Notes: a model not told the origin generated them from the sequence alone. A stretch of DNA of 64,000 nucleotides from Bacillota bacterium (GCA_023388995.1 JAEWFD010000020.1:124001-188000), one strand, 5' to 3'; positions 50,822-59,192 are shown, counted from the first letter of the stretch. A program made the numbers and translations.

Positions 50822-50985
50822 TTATTGGCAAAAATTTTTCTCGCTGTAAATAATATGGAAGGTACTGAATAGCAAGCCGGATTTTGCACCGTAGTCGCTG
50901 ACGGTATAATCTTCTTTTTTATTGTAGTGATAGGTCTTCTTTGTGCTATATAAAGGTGTTTCAGGGAGGACAAAACTTTTTTCAT
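50822..50985 (-). pseudogene. Small 54-codon gene interrupted by a frameshift in an A-run after the start codon
   Basis: GGAGG stands 9 bases before ATG 50985. The ATG frame gives a sequence of poor quality (50985-50788), but after six A residues another frame reads SFVLPETPLYSTKKTYHY... to a TAA at 50822, with balanced composition. One extra A in the run (50977-50982, T-run on the forward strand) would give an intact 54-residue protein starting MKKSFVLPETPL. No homologue is known to me; chance is not excluded. Confidence 0.38.
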
Positions 50986-51080
50986 GCTGGAATACCTCCT
51001 GCTTGCTGCTTAAAGTATAGCAGATATTAGCTATGGAAGCATAAAAAAACCAGCCATATCAGCTGGTATTTACATTCATC

Positions 51081-51154
51081 TGGAGCAGGTGAGGGGAATC
51101 GAACCCCCGTATCAACCTTGGCAAGGTTGTGTTCTACCATTAAACTACACCTGC
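51081..51154 (-). tRNA. tRNA-Gly (GCC)
   Basis: The reverse strand reads GCAGGTGTAGTTTAATGGT... with anticodon loop TTGCCAA, T-arm GGGGGTTCGATTCCCC and 3' TCCA encoded. The acceptor GCAGGTG pairs with CACCTGC. Confidence 0.97.
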
Positions 51155-51164
51155 AAATAAAAAA

Positions 51165-51240
51165 TGGCGGTCCGGACGGGAATCGAACCCGCGATCTCCT
51201 CCGTGACAGGGAGGCATGTTAACCGCTACACCACCGGACC
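51165..51240 (-). tRNA. tRNA-Asp (GTC)
   Basis: The reverse strand reads GGTCCGGTGGTGTAGCGGTT..., anticodon loop CTGTCAC, T-arm CGGGTTCGATTCCCG, encoded GCCA end. Ten bases separate it from tRNA-Gly. Confidence 0.97.
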
Positions 51241-51262
51241 ATATTTATCAAAGCTTAATGAA

Positions 51263-51353
51263 TGGCGAGGAAGATGAGATTTGAACTCACGCGCCAGTTT
51301 CCCGACCTATACCCTTAGCAGGGGTACCTCTTCAGCCTCTTGAGTACTTCCTC
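51263..51353 (-). tRNA. tRNA-Ser (GCT)
   Basis: A class II tRNA with a long variable arm. Acceptor GAGGAAG pairs with CTTCCTC, anticodon loop CTGCTAA (GCT), T-arm GAGTTCAAATCTC and encoded GCCA. First tRNA in the Ser-Asp-Gly transcription order. Confidence 0.95.
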
Positions 51354-51569
51354 GTGATTCATTTCCTAAGCGCTCATTTATATTATCATAGGGTTTTCCC
51401 TTTGGCAATACTTTTTTTGCCTTTTTTATAAAAAATGTCGCATGAATGCTTAATAAATGAGGAAAGTAAAGTAGTCCATTCACATATAATATACATATTA
51501 CAAAGAAACTATTAAGGTGTCTTATTTTATCTCTTGTTTTGAGATAAATGATTTTTATTTCAGAAACAA

Positions 51570-51598
51570 TTGACAGAAAATGCATTCAGTGATAGTCT
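51570..51598 (+). promoter_or_regulatory. Promoter of the T-box leader
   Basis: TTGACA at 51570-51575, 17-bp spacer, TAGTCT at 51593-51598. The AT-rich 51354-51569 stretch before it contains no gene. Confidence 0.62.
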
Positions 51599-51604
51599 TT
51601 AGAA

Positions 51605-51861
51605 AACCGTAGATGGAGAGATAAAACATATCTAGCACTGATAGAGAGTCGGGGAAGATGGAAACCTGACAGCATGCGGATTGGCAAATGGACTCCAGAG
51701 GGCATCGGACAACGAGTACTCTAGTATCTGATGACGTGAGCTTGCGTTAAAAAGCAGGAATGTGTTTGCATTCTATTGAGCGGGCATAGTTATTATGCCA
51801 AGTAAGGTGGTACCACAGGTGTTTTTTACGCTTGTCCTTTTTCTAAGGACAGGCGTTTTTT
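51605..51861 (+). promoter_or_regulatory. T-box leader with terminator
   Basis: The leader shows the T-box hallmarks: AGAGAGTC near 51644, a long Stem I, the T-box sequence AAGGTGGTACCAC (51804-51816), and a terminator ACGCTTGTCCTT (51828-51839) / AAGGACAGGCGT (51845-51856) followed by T residues. Uncharged tRNA pairing relieves termination. The specifier codon could not be fixed by eye; TAC (Tyr) at 51717-51719 is one option, while the downstream transporter family suggests an aromatic amino acid. Confidence 0.9.
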
Positions 51862-51962
51862 CTTGAAAGGGGTGATGTTGGTGTTACGATTTGATAATGC
51901 CGGGCGGTGGCTGACGTTGCATAGCAAGCAGATAACAAATAAAAAACAAAGGAGAATCAACC

Positions 51963-52934
51963 ATGAAACAAAAAAGAATTTTATCAACCATGCTGCTGTG
52001 CATTGCATTGGCAGGCTGTCAAAAACAAACAACAAAACCTCAAGTAGGAATGATTCAAATTGTAGAACATCCCTCTTTGAATACCATTCGGGATGGAATA
52101 CTATCGGAATTAGAGGACCAAGGATACTTAGATAAAATAGAATTAATCTATCAGAATGCCCAAGGAGACATGACAATCCTCCAAGCGATTGTACAAACAA
52201 TGAAAGGAAAGCAAGTTGATGTTGTGGTTCCGATTGCGACGACTACAGCACAGGCGGCTGCCAATCTGGCGGATACGACACCAGTTGTATTTGCTGCCGT
52301 CAGCAATCCCATTGCGGCAGGATTAATCACCAATCTGGATCATCCGGATAAGAATATTACCGGAACCAGCGATGCCGTTCCGGTGAAGCAAATTTTAGAA
52401 CTGGCATTGGAACTGCTGCCTCATGCCAAGACAATTGGCTTCTTATACAATCAGGCGGAGGTGAATTCTTTGGAGCATATTGCTCAAGCAAAGATATATG
52501 CCAAAGAAAAAGGATTGCGGATTGAAGAGATTTCGGTAACTTCTATTTCAGAAATTCAGCAAAGTGCCAATGTCCTGGCGTCGAAAGTTGATTTCATTTT
52601 TACGCCAAATGATAATACCGTAGCGTCATCCATGGCCCCGCTTGTGAAAGCTGCAGATGATGCGAAAATTCCGGTGTTTGTGGGGGCTGATTCGATGGTT
52701 GCAGATGGCGGCTTGGCGACATTGGGAATCAATAACTATGAAGAACTAGGCAGAGAAACTGCAAGAATGGTAATTGCCGTATTGGAAGGAAAAGCTGTCA
52801 GTGAGATTCCGGTTACGCTATTCCGTGAGCAGCTGACGATTTATATCAACGAAAAAACAAGGGAAAAGTTAGGGCTCACCATTCCGGATACAATTACCAA
52901 ACATTATCCCGTAGTCTTTTTGGGAGATGAATGA
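51963..52934 (+). CDS. trpX: ABC transporter substrate-binding lipoprotein (TrpX-like)
   Basis: The 323-residue protein has a signal with lipobox 'IALAGC' and an ABC_sub_bind (DUF534) domain: 'VGMIQIVEHPSLNTIRDGIL', 'VVFAAVSNPIAAGLI', 'IGFLYNQAEVNS', 'FTPNDNTVASSMAPLV'. This family is predicted to bind tryptophan or related amino acids. GGAGAATCAACC-ATG starts it. It overlaps the permease gene by 4 bp. Confidence 0.86.
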   Translation: MKQKRILSTMLLCIALAGCQKQTTKPQVGMIQIVEHPSLNTIRDGILSELEDQGYLDKIELIYQNAQGDMTILQAIVQTMKGKQVDVVVPIATTTAQAAANLADTTPVVFAAVSNPIAAGLITNLDHPDKNITGTSDAVPVKQILELALELLPHAKTIGFLYNQAEVNSLEHIAQAKIYAKEKGLRIEEISVTSISEIQQSANVLASKVDFIFTPNDNTVASSMAPLVKAADDAKIPVFVGADSMVADGGLATLGINNYEELGRETARMVIAVLEGKAVSEIPVTLFREQLTIYINEKTREKLGLTIPDTITKHYPVVFLGDE

Positions 52935-53797
52935 TGTCCGGATATACAATACTCGCTACCTTTGAATTAGGCTTTATCTATGCCATTCTGGCACTTGGCA
53001 TTTTTCTTTCCTACCGTATTTTGAAGATTACGGATCTGACCATGGATGCATCGTTTGTGACCGGGAGTGCAATTTATGCAGTTTGTGCACAAGCGGGGAT
53101 TGCAGGACCGGGTTTTCTGGCAGCGTTTGGCGGCGGCATGCTTGCAGGTGCTGTTTCCGCTTTGCTTCATATCAAAGGAAAGATACCGCCTATTTTAGCA
53201 GGTATTATTACGATGACGGGATTCTATTCCATCAATGCAAGAATATTGGGAAATAAAGCAAATATCTCGTTATTCCACTTGCCAGGCTTGCTTCATGCAA
53301 TGCCGTTTGGGCAGCGTTTCCTGCTTCTGGCTGGCATAGCGCTTGTTTGTGCCGGGATTTTGTATTGGTTTTTGCTTACAAGGCTTGGTATGAATATCCG
53401 CGCCGCCGGTGAAAATGAACAGATGGTGCGCACGCTTGGCATTAATCCCGATCAGATGAAGTTCATCGGCATGATTCTTTCCAATGGATTGGTTGCTTTA
53501 GCGGGTGCCTTGATTACAACCTACCAGCAGTTTGCGGATTTAAATGGTGGCGTCGGAATTATGGTGATGGGAATGGTTTCTGTAATTCTGGCAGAAGCAA
53601 TGATCCCTATAAAACAGCTAGGTGTTCGCATCTTCAGCGTGATTGCAGGTTCCGTTGCCTATCGCTTTATTTTAACGCTGGCTCTGCAGTTAGGGATTCA
53701 AGCGGTTGATTTGAAGCTGCTGTGCGCTATCTTTCTGACCGTCGCATTGCTGGCACCAAACAGGCTAGGAGGTAAAAGACATGCTTCACATTCATGA
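52931..53797 (+). CDS. trpY: ABC transporter permease (TrpY-like)
   Basis: The 288-residue protein has about eight membrane helices and the branched-chain-type permease pattern ('LTMDASFVTGSAIYAV', 'RAAGENEQMVRTLGI' with the coupling-helix EAA-like region). It is the channel of the three-part importer. The start ATGA overlaps the previous stop. Substrate inferred from the partner lipoprotein and T-box. Confidence 0.86.
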   Translation: MMSGYTILATFELGFIYAILALGIFLSYRILKITDLTMDASFVTGSAIYAVCAQAGIAGPGFLAAFGGGMLAGAVSALLHIKGKIPPILAGIITMTGFYSINARILGNKANISLFHLPGLLHAMPFGQRFLLLAGIALVCAGILYWFLLTRLGMNIRAAGENEQMVRTLGINPDQMKFIGMILSNGLVALAGALITTYQQFADLNGGVGIMVMGMVSVILAEAMIPIKQLGVRIFSVIAGSVAYRFILTLALQLGIQAVDLKLLCAIFLTVALLAPNRLGGKRHASHS

Positions 53798-54560
53798 TCT
53801 GACAGTTGTGTTCCGGCAAGGAACCAGCAATGAATTGCGGGCTTTGGATCAGTTGTCCTGCACCATTGCGAAAGGAGACTTTGTGACGATTGTCGGCTCT
53901 AATGGCGCAGGGAAGTCTACATTGTTGAATGCGATTCATGGCGTTTTCCCAACACCACGCGGGACAATCCTGCTGGATGGAGAAGATATCAGTATGCAGA
54001 AACAACATGTTCGTTCCCGCTCTGTCGGACGTCTGTACCAAGATCCCATGATGGGAAGTGCCGCTCATATGAGTGTCATGGAACATATCAGCATGGCCTC
54101 ACATGCACATCCATTCAGTTTGGCCTTTGGTGTTCATAAGCAGGAGGAAAGGAAAGTTAAGGAATTGCTGGCTTGCCTGCAGCTGGGGCTGGAAGAGCAG
54201 CTGCACGCTGAGGTCGGTACTTTATCCGGAGGACAAAGGCAGGCTCTTTCCTTGCTGCTGGCAACTCGAACAACACCAAAACTGCTTTTGCTGGATGAGC
54301 ATACTGCAGCATTAGATCCGCTGACTGCCAAGACAATCATGCAGTTAACGGAACAATGCGTTGCCCAACACCAAATCACAACATTGATGATTACGCACGA
54401 TATGAAGCAGGCATTGCAATATGGAAATAAGTTATTGGTGATGAATCAAGGCAAAATCAGCGCTGTTATTGATCAAAAGCAGAAGCAGGAACTGACATTA
54501 GAGAAGCTGCTTGCTATATTTGAGCAGAAAGAGATTGTGATCTCGGATCGAATGATATAA
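53781..54560 (+). CDS. trpZ: ABC transporter ATP-binding protein (TrpZ-like)
   Basis: The 259-residue ATPase has Walker A 'GSNGAGKST', signature 'LSGGQRQALSLL' and Walker B with 'LLLLDEHTAALDP', plus the switch His in 'MITHDM'. It overlaps the permease gene by 17 bp, completing a single importer transcription unit under T-box control. Name follows the predicted TrpXYZ family; the substrate is unproven. Confidence 0.87.
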   Translation: MLHIHDLTVVFRQGTSNELRALDQLSCTIAKGDFVTIVGSNGAGKSTLLNAIHGVFPTPRGTILLDGEDISMQKQHVRSRSVGRLYQDPMMGSAAHMSVMEHISMASHAHPFSLAFGVHKQEERKVKELLACLQLGLEEQLHAEVGTLSGGQRQALSLLLATRTTPKLLLLDEHTAALDPLTAKTIMQLTEQCVAQHQITTLMITHDMKQALQYGNKLLVMNQGKISAVIDQKQKQELTLEKLLAIFEQKEIVISDRMI

Positions 54561-54586
54561 AAAAAGAGCAATGAAGTTCATTGCTC
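54559..54586 (-). terminator. Terminator of ribU
   Basis: GAGCAATGAA (54566-54575), one base, TTCATTGCTC (54577-54586). On the reverse strand a T7 run follows; on the forward strand there is no T-tract. Confidence 0.78.
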
Positions 54587-54601
54587 GCCAGGCTAATCAT
54601 T

Positions 54602-55138
54602 TTACCCGTGAAAATATTTGGATACAGATTTATAAACCAGGAAGGTAATGACGGAGTTAATTCCCGCCTTTAATAAGTTAAAAGGGATAATAGCTGTTAA
54701 AAGCATTCCTTTCACAACATCCACCGGAACCTTTAAAAATAATGGTGTAATTACAAGATTGGCTGCTGTCATAACGACAGTCATGGTAATGGTTCCTGCT
54801 ATGAGTGCAATGACAGCTTGTTTTCTGGTTTTGTGTTTTGAATAAAACAACCCTGCCGCGATGACAAAGCTTCCGGTAGCGATGATGTGCATGAGAATAC
54901 CATATAATCCGCTGGCAATGCTGACTGTAAAGCCTTGAATCACAGACGCTACTACGGTAATTGCCAAGCCGGCAAGCGGTCCAAAGGCGAAGGTTCCAAT
55001 TAAAATTGGTACATCGGCCGGATCGTATTCTAAGAAAGCAGCACTAGGAATCAAAGGGAAGTGGATTAGAGCCACTAAAGTGATGGATATGGCAATTAGA
55101 ATAGCCATAGAAGTAAGTGTTCTTGTTTTTCTTTGCAT
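54602..55138 (-). CDS. ribU: Riboflavin ECF transporter S component
   Basis: The 178-residue membrane protein has five or six helices and the RibU signature 'FLEYDPADVPILIGTFAFGPLAGL' with 'SIASGLYGILMHIIATGSF'. It binds riboflavin and docks on the shared ECF module. Start ATG 55138 follows AGGAGGCATATTC; the upstream frame runs through the FMN riboswitch and is rejected. Confidence 0.93.
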   Translation of the reverse strand: MQRKTRTLTSMAILIAISITLVALIHFPLIPSAAFLEYDPADVPILIGTFAFGPLAGLAITVVASVIQGFTVSIASGLYGILMHIIATGSFVIAAGLFYSKHKTRKQAVIALIAGTITMTVVMTAANLVITPLFLKVPVDVVKGMLLTAIIPFNLLKAGINSVITFLVYKSVSKYFHG

Positions 55139-55175
55139 GAATATGCCTCCTCTGAAATAGAGGTCTGTTTTGGTC

Positions 55176-55202
55176 AAAAAAGCCCTTGATTCTTCAAGGG
55201 CT
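55176..55202 (-). terminator. FMN riboswitch terminator
   Basis: On the reverse strand AGCCCTTGA-AGAA-TCAAGGGCT followed by five T residues, between the aptamer and ribU. Confidence 0.88.
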
Positions 55203-55234
55203 GACTTGTGCATATCTAAAAGAGTGCACCCGTT

Positions 55235-55354
55235 TCTTTCATCCGGACTATACCGTCGGTTCTGGATTCTAACCAGATCAGCTATCATAGATAGGTCGCG
55301 GACTTGCAGGATAACCTGATCACCGCCGGTGAGGAATTACGCCTCGCCCCGAAA
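55235..55354 (-). promoter_or_regulatory. FMN riboswitch (RFN element)
   Basis: Reverse-strand motifs in order: TTTCGGGGCGAGGCGTAATTC, ACCGGCGGT, a variable arm, GATCTGGTTAGAATCCAGAACC, GACGGTATAGTCCGGATGAAAGAA. The controlled gene is a riboflavin transporter. Confidence 0.96.
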
Positions 55355-55376
55355 CAGACAATGTTATTTCCTTATT

Positions 55377-55405
55377 ATTATAGTAAGCATCGCAGATGTT
55401 GTCAA
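55377..55405 (-). promoter_or_regulatory. Promoter of the FMN riboswitch-ribU transcript
   Basis: Reverse strand TTGACA (55405-55400), 17-bp spacer, TATAAT (55382-55377); a full consensus. Confidence 0.9.
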
Positions 55406-55416
55406 TCCTAATGTTT

Positions 55417-55713
55417 TTATAGTTGATAGTAGCCATATCGTAAATAATATAATCCAATCATGCCGATAATATAGCCAGCTGATGCATGCAAGATACACTG
55501 CAAGCCATAGTACGGATAAAAAGGCAATGATAAAATACCGGTCAGCAATCCGCAAAATACAACAGCTTGTTTGCCAATTGTTTTAAAGTCAATCTGCTTA
55601 TCCCGGGTGAACAGTCTGTCGAACAGCAAGCAACCCAAAAAAGCAATCACATAATAAACCGGAATATCCAGATAGTAATGATAGAGTATCATCCATATTG
55701 CATCTTTCCTCAA
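55417..55713 (-). CDS. Small multi-span membrane protein of unknown function
   Basis: About 90-100 residues with three hydrophobic helices ('VYYVIAFLGCLLF', 'AVVFCGLLTGILSL', 'GYIIGMIGLYYL'). No family recognised. The open frame extends to 55743, but a promoter -10 box lies at 55726-55731, so translation must begin lower: TTG 55711-55713 or ATG 55692. The ribosome site is weak at both. Confidence 0.5.
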   Translation of the reverse strand: MRKDAIWMILYHYYLDIPVYYVIAFLGCLLFDRLFTRDKQIDFKTIGKQAVVFCGLLTGILSLPFYPYYGLQCILHASAGYIIGMIGLYYLRYGYYQL

Positions 55714-55725
55714 TTCTTTCTGGAT

Positions 55726-55754
55726 AGTATAGCGGACTTTCAAACCAGAAGCAA
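55726..55754 (-). promoter_or_regulatory. Promoter of the small membrane protein gene
   Basis: Reverse strand TTGCTT (55754-55749), 17-bp spacer, TATACT (55731-55726). Confidence 0.6.
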
Positions 55755-55792
55755 ATGATATCCTGGAACAAGCAAAATTATGATGAATATCC

Positions 55793-55821
55793 TTGTTGAA
55801 AAGAGCGAAGAATGATACACT
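55793..55821 (+). promoter_or_regulatory. Promoter of the phosphate butyryltransferase-like gene
   Basis: TTGTTG at 55793-55798, 17-bp spacer, TACACT at 55816-55821. Confidence 0.6.
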
Positions 55822-55860
55822 AAGGATACAAATAGGAGTAGATCAAAAGGAGTGAACGTT

Positions 55861-56760
55861 ATGATCAATACATTTAATGATATCTTGCAAACGGCCAAAA
55901 CGTTAGGCCCCAAAACGATAGCTGTCGCAGCAGCCGAAGACGTGGAAGTTCTGCAAGCAGTGCAGCTTGCACGCGATTATCACATCGCGAAAGCTATTTT
56001 AGTTGGAGATGAACAAAAAATCCGCTCCATTGCGGAGGCAAATGATATTTCTCTGCGGGACATGGAAATTCTTTCCGTTGCAGATCCGGCAGAAGCGTGC
56101 TTGGAAGCAGTGCGTCTGGTTTCTGAGAAGAAAGCAGATATTTTGATGAAAGGCATGGTAGATACCAAGGTCATTCTGAAAGCTGTTTTGAACAAGGAGA
56201 TTGGCTTGCGTACCAAAAATGTGTTATCCCATGTTGTGATTGCAGAGATAGATCATTTTGATCATTTGCTGTACATCAGTGATGCAGCAATGAATATTGC
56301 TCCTGACTTGCAAACAAAAAAAGAGATTGTGGAAAATGTTGTTTGCGTTGCGCATGCCATGGGCAATGAAAAGCCGAATGTAGCTGTCGTGTGTGCTGTA
56401 GAGAAAGTAAATGACAAGATGCCGGCAACACTGGATGCACAGGAATTGATGAAGATGAATGAATCCGGCGAAATTACCGGATGCACAATCGCTGGGCCGC
56501 TTGCCTTGGATAATGCCGTTTCTGTTGAGGCTGCCAAGCATAAGAAAATTGACCATCCAGTTGCAGGCAAAGCAGATGTTCTGATTATGCCTAATATCGA
56601 AGCTGGCAACATTTTGTATAAATCGATTACCTTCCTAGCACTGGGCAAAGTAGCGGGGATGATTGTGGGGGCCAAGGCACCGATTGTACTGACATCCCGT
56701 GCTGATAGTGATATCACGAAGTTATATTCTATTGCAGCTGCCGTATTAATGGCTAAATAA
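55861..56760 (+). CDS. ptb: Phosphate butyryltransferase/acetyltransferase family enzyme
   Basis: The 299-residue enzyme matches the PTA/PTB family ('LMKGMVDTKVILKAVLNKEIGLR', 'LLYISDAAMNIAPDL', 'ADVLIMPNIEAGNILYKSI', 'GAKAPIVLTSRADS'). The length and form fit phosphate butyryltransferase, converting butyryl-CoA and phosphate to butyryl phosphate. No butyrate kinase gene is adjacent, so the acyl group is not certain. ATG 55861 follows AAAGGAGTGAACGTT. It is a single-gene unit. Confidence 0.85.
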   Translation: MINTFNDILQTAKTLGPKTIAVAAAEDVEVLQAVQLARDYHIAKAILVGDEQKIRSIAEANDISLRDMEILSVADPAEACLEAVRLVSEKKADILMKGMVDTKVILKAVLNKEIGLRTKNVLSHVVIAEIDHFDHLLYISDAAMNIAPDLQTKKEIVENVVCVAHAMGNEKPNVAVVCAVEKVNDKMPATLDAQELMKMNESGEITGCTIAGPLALDNAVSVEAAKHKKIDHPVAGKADVLIMPNIEAGNILYKSITFLALGKVAGMIVGAKAPIVLTSRADSDITKLYSIAAAVLMAK

Positions 56761-56882
56761 AATTCATATGAAACGTACCATGCGGCAGTCATAAGCGAAG
56801 GTTCGCTGCGTGCGGATTTGATTGATCGCTTTGGAATTCGCTGGTGTTTGTTTGTATAAGCAAGAGTAAAATATCAGTTCAG

Positions 56883-56936
56883 TCCCTCAAGGATAGATAA
56901 TGCAATAGGCATTCGCTATGAAATGAGGGATTTTTT
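56883..56936 (+). terminator. Terminator after the ptb-like gene
   Basis: TCCCTCA (56883-56889) pairs with TGAGGGA (56924-56930), the inner part also pairs (AATGC/GCATT), and a T6 run follows. The last codons of the reverse-strand YczE-like gene lie within it. Confidence 0.8.
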
Positions 56937-57547
56937 ATATACTAATTTCTTGTGGAAAGAATAGGAATATCCGATTAGTTTGGAAAGCAGAAGGAAGCTG
57001 AGTATTGTTCCTTCACGGATATATAAATTGTGATTGAAGATAAGGGTGAGCAGCAAAGTGCTGAGCAAGAAGAAACAATCAAACTTCAAGCGAATAGAGG
57101 ATAAACTATGGCCGTTTTTCTGACCAGTAAAAGGCATAGACTTTCCAAGGGAAACTGAATGATTTCCATTGCCAGAATAGCTCCCAAACTGAAAGATGCC
57201 AGAATAAGGCCAATAAAAAAGAGGAGAACCCTGTGCAGATAAAAGGGAAAGGTAACATGGTGCAGCAGGAAATAGAGATAGAAATTAATCATATAGCCAT
57301 TTAGTAAAGTCATGGCAATTTGGATGAAGTCGCGCTTTCTCACGTTCGCATTTCTAAAGATAAGATAGATGAGAAAAAACAGTAAATTTAAGAGATTTAA
57401 GACGATGCCGATTTCCAGATTGCATAAGTCGGCCAGAAGCAAGCATAATGCGTTGAACATACTTTGTCCGATTCCGGCCTTGACTTGCAAAGATATACCG
57501 AAACCGAGCAGCAGGAATGCGAATATAGAATACAGCTTTTTTTTCAT
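56916..57547 (-). pseudogene. YczE/YitT-like membrane protein, frameshifted in an A5 run
   Basis: The first frame starts 'MKKKLYSIFAFLLLGFGISLQVKAGIG', a typical YczE-type opening, and ends early at 57086 after 'LESLCLLLVRKTAIVYPLFA'. The remainder of the family ('GHSLSSIRLKFDCFFLL', 'IREGTILSFLLLSKLIG') continues in another frame to 56916. One extra A in the A5 run (57115-57119) rejoins them. GAGGTAAATCTGC-ATG supports the start. Function of intact relatives is unknown. Confidence 0.75.
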
Positions 57548-57628
57548 GCAGATTTACCTCGTTTGACAGATACATGATATAATATCGAAATACAATGGAA
57601 TATGAGAAATATCACATTAGGAGAAATT

Positions 57629-58246
57629 ATGATTGCTGATAGGAAAATACCCTTAGAGTTAGTGCGTTTGGGCAAAAGAAAAGCATTTTTGCGAAATGCC
57701 AATATTTATAAACTGAGCAGCAGTCCGCTATCTTGCTATTTTATCCTGGCAGGTACCGCCAAAATATACATAGATCATAAAAACGGAAAACGATCCATCC
57801 TTGATTTTGCAAAGGAAGGTGACTGGATCGGTGAACTTTCGTTGTTTTGCGGGGAAACTGACTATAAAGAGAATCAAGTTCTTCAGGATATCGAATGCTA
57901 TGAATTCAATATCGTGGAATTGAGCGAACTCTGCAGGGAAAATGCAAGTATTTCTTTTTATTTTGCCTCTTATATTTCCAATAAATTATTAGCAAGGAGT
58001 TACCGCATGAGTGAAAGCTTGAATTATGCTGTCAGCAAAAGACTTGCGTCCTTTATTCTGGAATATCACCAGAATGGCACATATGCGATGCCTCATACCG
58101 ATGTCTCAGAATATCTGAACGTTAGTTATCGGCATGTACTGCATGTGATGAAACAATTTTGTGAAACGAAGATTTTACGGAAAGAAAAGAGAAAAGGATA
58201 TGTTATTTCTGATATGGAGAAATTGAAAGAATTGATTGAACAATAG
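57629..58246 (+). CDS. Crp/Fnr-family transcriptional regulator (YeiL-like)
   Basis: The 205-residue protein has a cNMP-binding-like beta domain (about 20-110, 'SCYFILAGTAKIYIDHKNGKR', 'FAKEGDWIGELSLFCGE') and a C-terminal winged helix ('HTDVSEYLNVSYRHVLHVMKQF'). No Fnr-type Cys cluster is present. ATG 57629 follows TTAGGAGAAATT; ATG 57602 is upstream without a ribosome site. It is divergent from the YczE-like gene, which is its most likely target (inference). Confidence 0.83.
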   Translation: MIADRKIPLELVRLGKRKAFLRNANIYKLSSSPLSCYFILAGTAKIYIDHKNGKRSILDFAKEGDWIGELSLFCGETDYKENQVLQDIECYEFNIVELSELCRENASISFYFASYISNKLLARSYRMSESLNYAVSKRLASFILEYHQNGTYAMPHTDVSEYLNVSYRHVLHVMKQFCETKILRKEKRKGYVISDMEKLKELIEQ

Positions 58247-58367
58247 AAATAGAAAAATATTAAAGTGATATTAAAAAATCGTTGTTTACCGCAAAAGCGA
58301 AATAGAATGGAATCTCACTTTTCGGAAGCGAAAGCAGATTCAAGCATACTTAGCGAAATTTAAATAA

Positions 58368-58395
58368 TTGTAATAGACTAAAAATGTTATATAAT
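58368..58395 (+). promoter_or_regulatory. Promoter of the hydrolase gene
   Basis: TTGTAA at 58368-58373, 16-bp spacer, TATAAT at 58390-58395; transcription would start about 15 bases before the coding frame. Confidence 0.7.
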
Positions 58396-58415
58396 GAAAC
58401 ACGAAACAGTAAGGT

Positions 58416-59192
58416 GTGATTCTTATTAAACGTATCGTATTTAATAAACCAATGGGTACAGTACAGCGCAAAAGAACGCGGTTCATTCTATTAGGAATGA
58501 CAGCGGTATGTGCTATGATCTTTGCGTTTTTACGCTTTCAAGTGAAATACCAGCCAACCCAGGAAGCATTCGATGCAATGCAATCTGATTCTATGATTAC
58601 AGTCACGTCAACAGCAGACTATGATCGCTACCAGCCAGCAGCAAGCCAGGCACATGGCATCGTCATTTATCCGGATGAACGGATTCATCCTGCGGCATAT
58701 GCAGTGCTGGCACGAACAATGGCTCAAGAACTGCAAAGTGAGGTTTTTGTCAGACACTATCCATTTGGCAGCACGTTGCTTGGATTAACCAATCAGAAGA
58801 AGCTCTTCCAAATCAATGAAGGAATTCAGACATGGGATGTGGTGCTGCACGGCAATGGTGCATTCCAAAGCAGCTTTATGAAACAGCTTCCCGTCCGTTC
58901 GCTGATTTTTCTCAGCGGAGCTCCCTCATGGAATATTGCTGATCAAATTGACAGCATGGTGGTTCGCGGTACGCTGGATGGTGTCAATCCGCAAAGCAGC
59001 TGGCAGAAGAAAAGGAAATTATTTCCGGAAGAAGCAATTTATTACGCAATCGAAGGCGGAAATTTCTCGAATTACGTGAATACCCAACTTTTTCGTGAAG
59101 ATTTTATCGGGACAATTACAACGCAAGAACAGCAGGACAGCACTATCGAGTATATAGAAGACTTTTTGATGGGACTATCATTGCGTCAGTGA
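58416..59192 (+). CDS. Membrane-anchored alpha/beta-hydrolase-like protein
   Basis: A roughly 250-residue protein with one N-terminal membrane helix (about 24-42) and an alpha/beta-hydrolase-like domain ('HGIVIYPDERIHPAAYAVLAR', 'VFVRHYPFGSTLLGL', 'VVLHGNGAFQSSFM', 'LIFLSGAPSWN'). The usual GxSxG nucleophile is degenerate, so activity is doubtful. The start is uncertain: GTG 58416 lacks spacing to AAGGTG, ATT 58425 has AAGGTG 8 bases upstream, and the first ATG is 58452 without a ribosome site. Confidence 0.7.
   Translation: MILIKRIVFNKPMGTVQRKRTRFILLGMTAVCAMIFAFLRFQVKYQPTQEAFDAMQSDSMITVTSTADYDRYQPAASQAHGIVIYPDERIHPAAYAVLARTMAQELQSEVFVRHYPFGSTLLGLTNQKKLFQINEGIQTWDVVLHGNGAFQSSFMKQLPVRSLIFLSGAPSWNIADQIDSMVVRGTLDGVNPQSSWQKKRKLFPEEAIYYAIEGGNFSNYVNTQLFREDFIGTITTQEQQDSTIEYIEDFLMGLSLRQ

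Noticed and set aside
55364..55555. 63-residue reverse frame overlapping the small membrane protein gene
   Set aside because: Its phase conflicts with a better frame, and its 3' part enters the ribU promoter.
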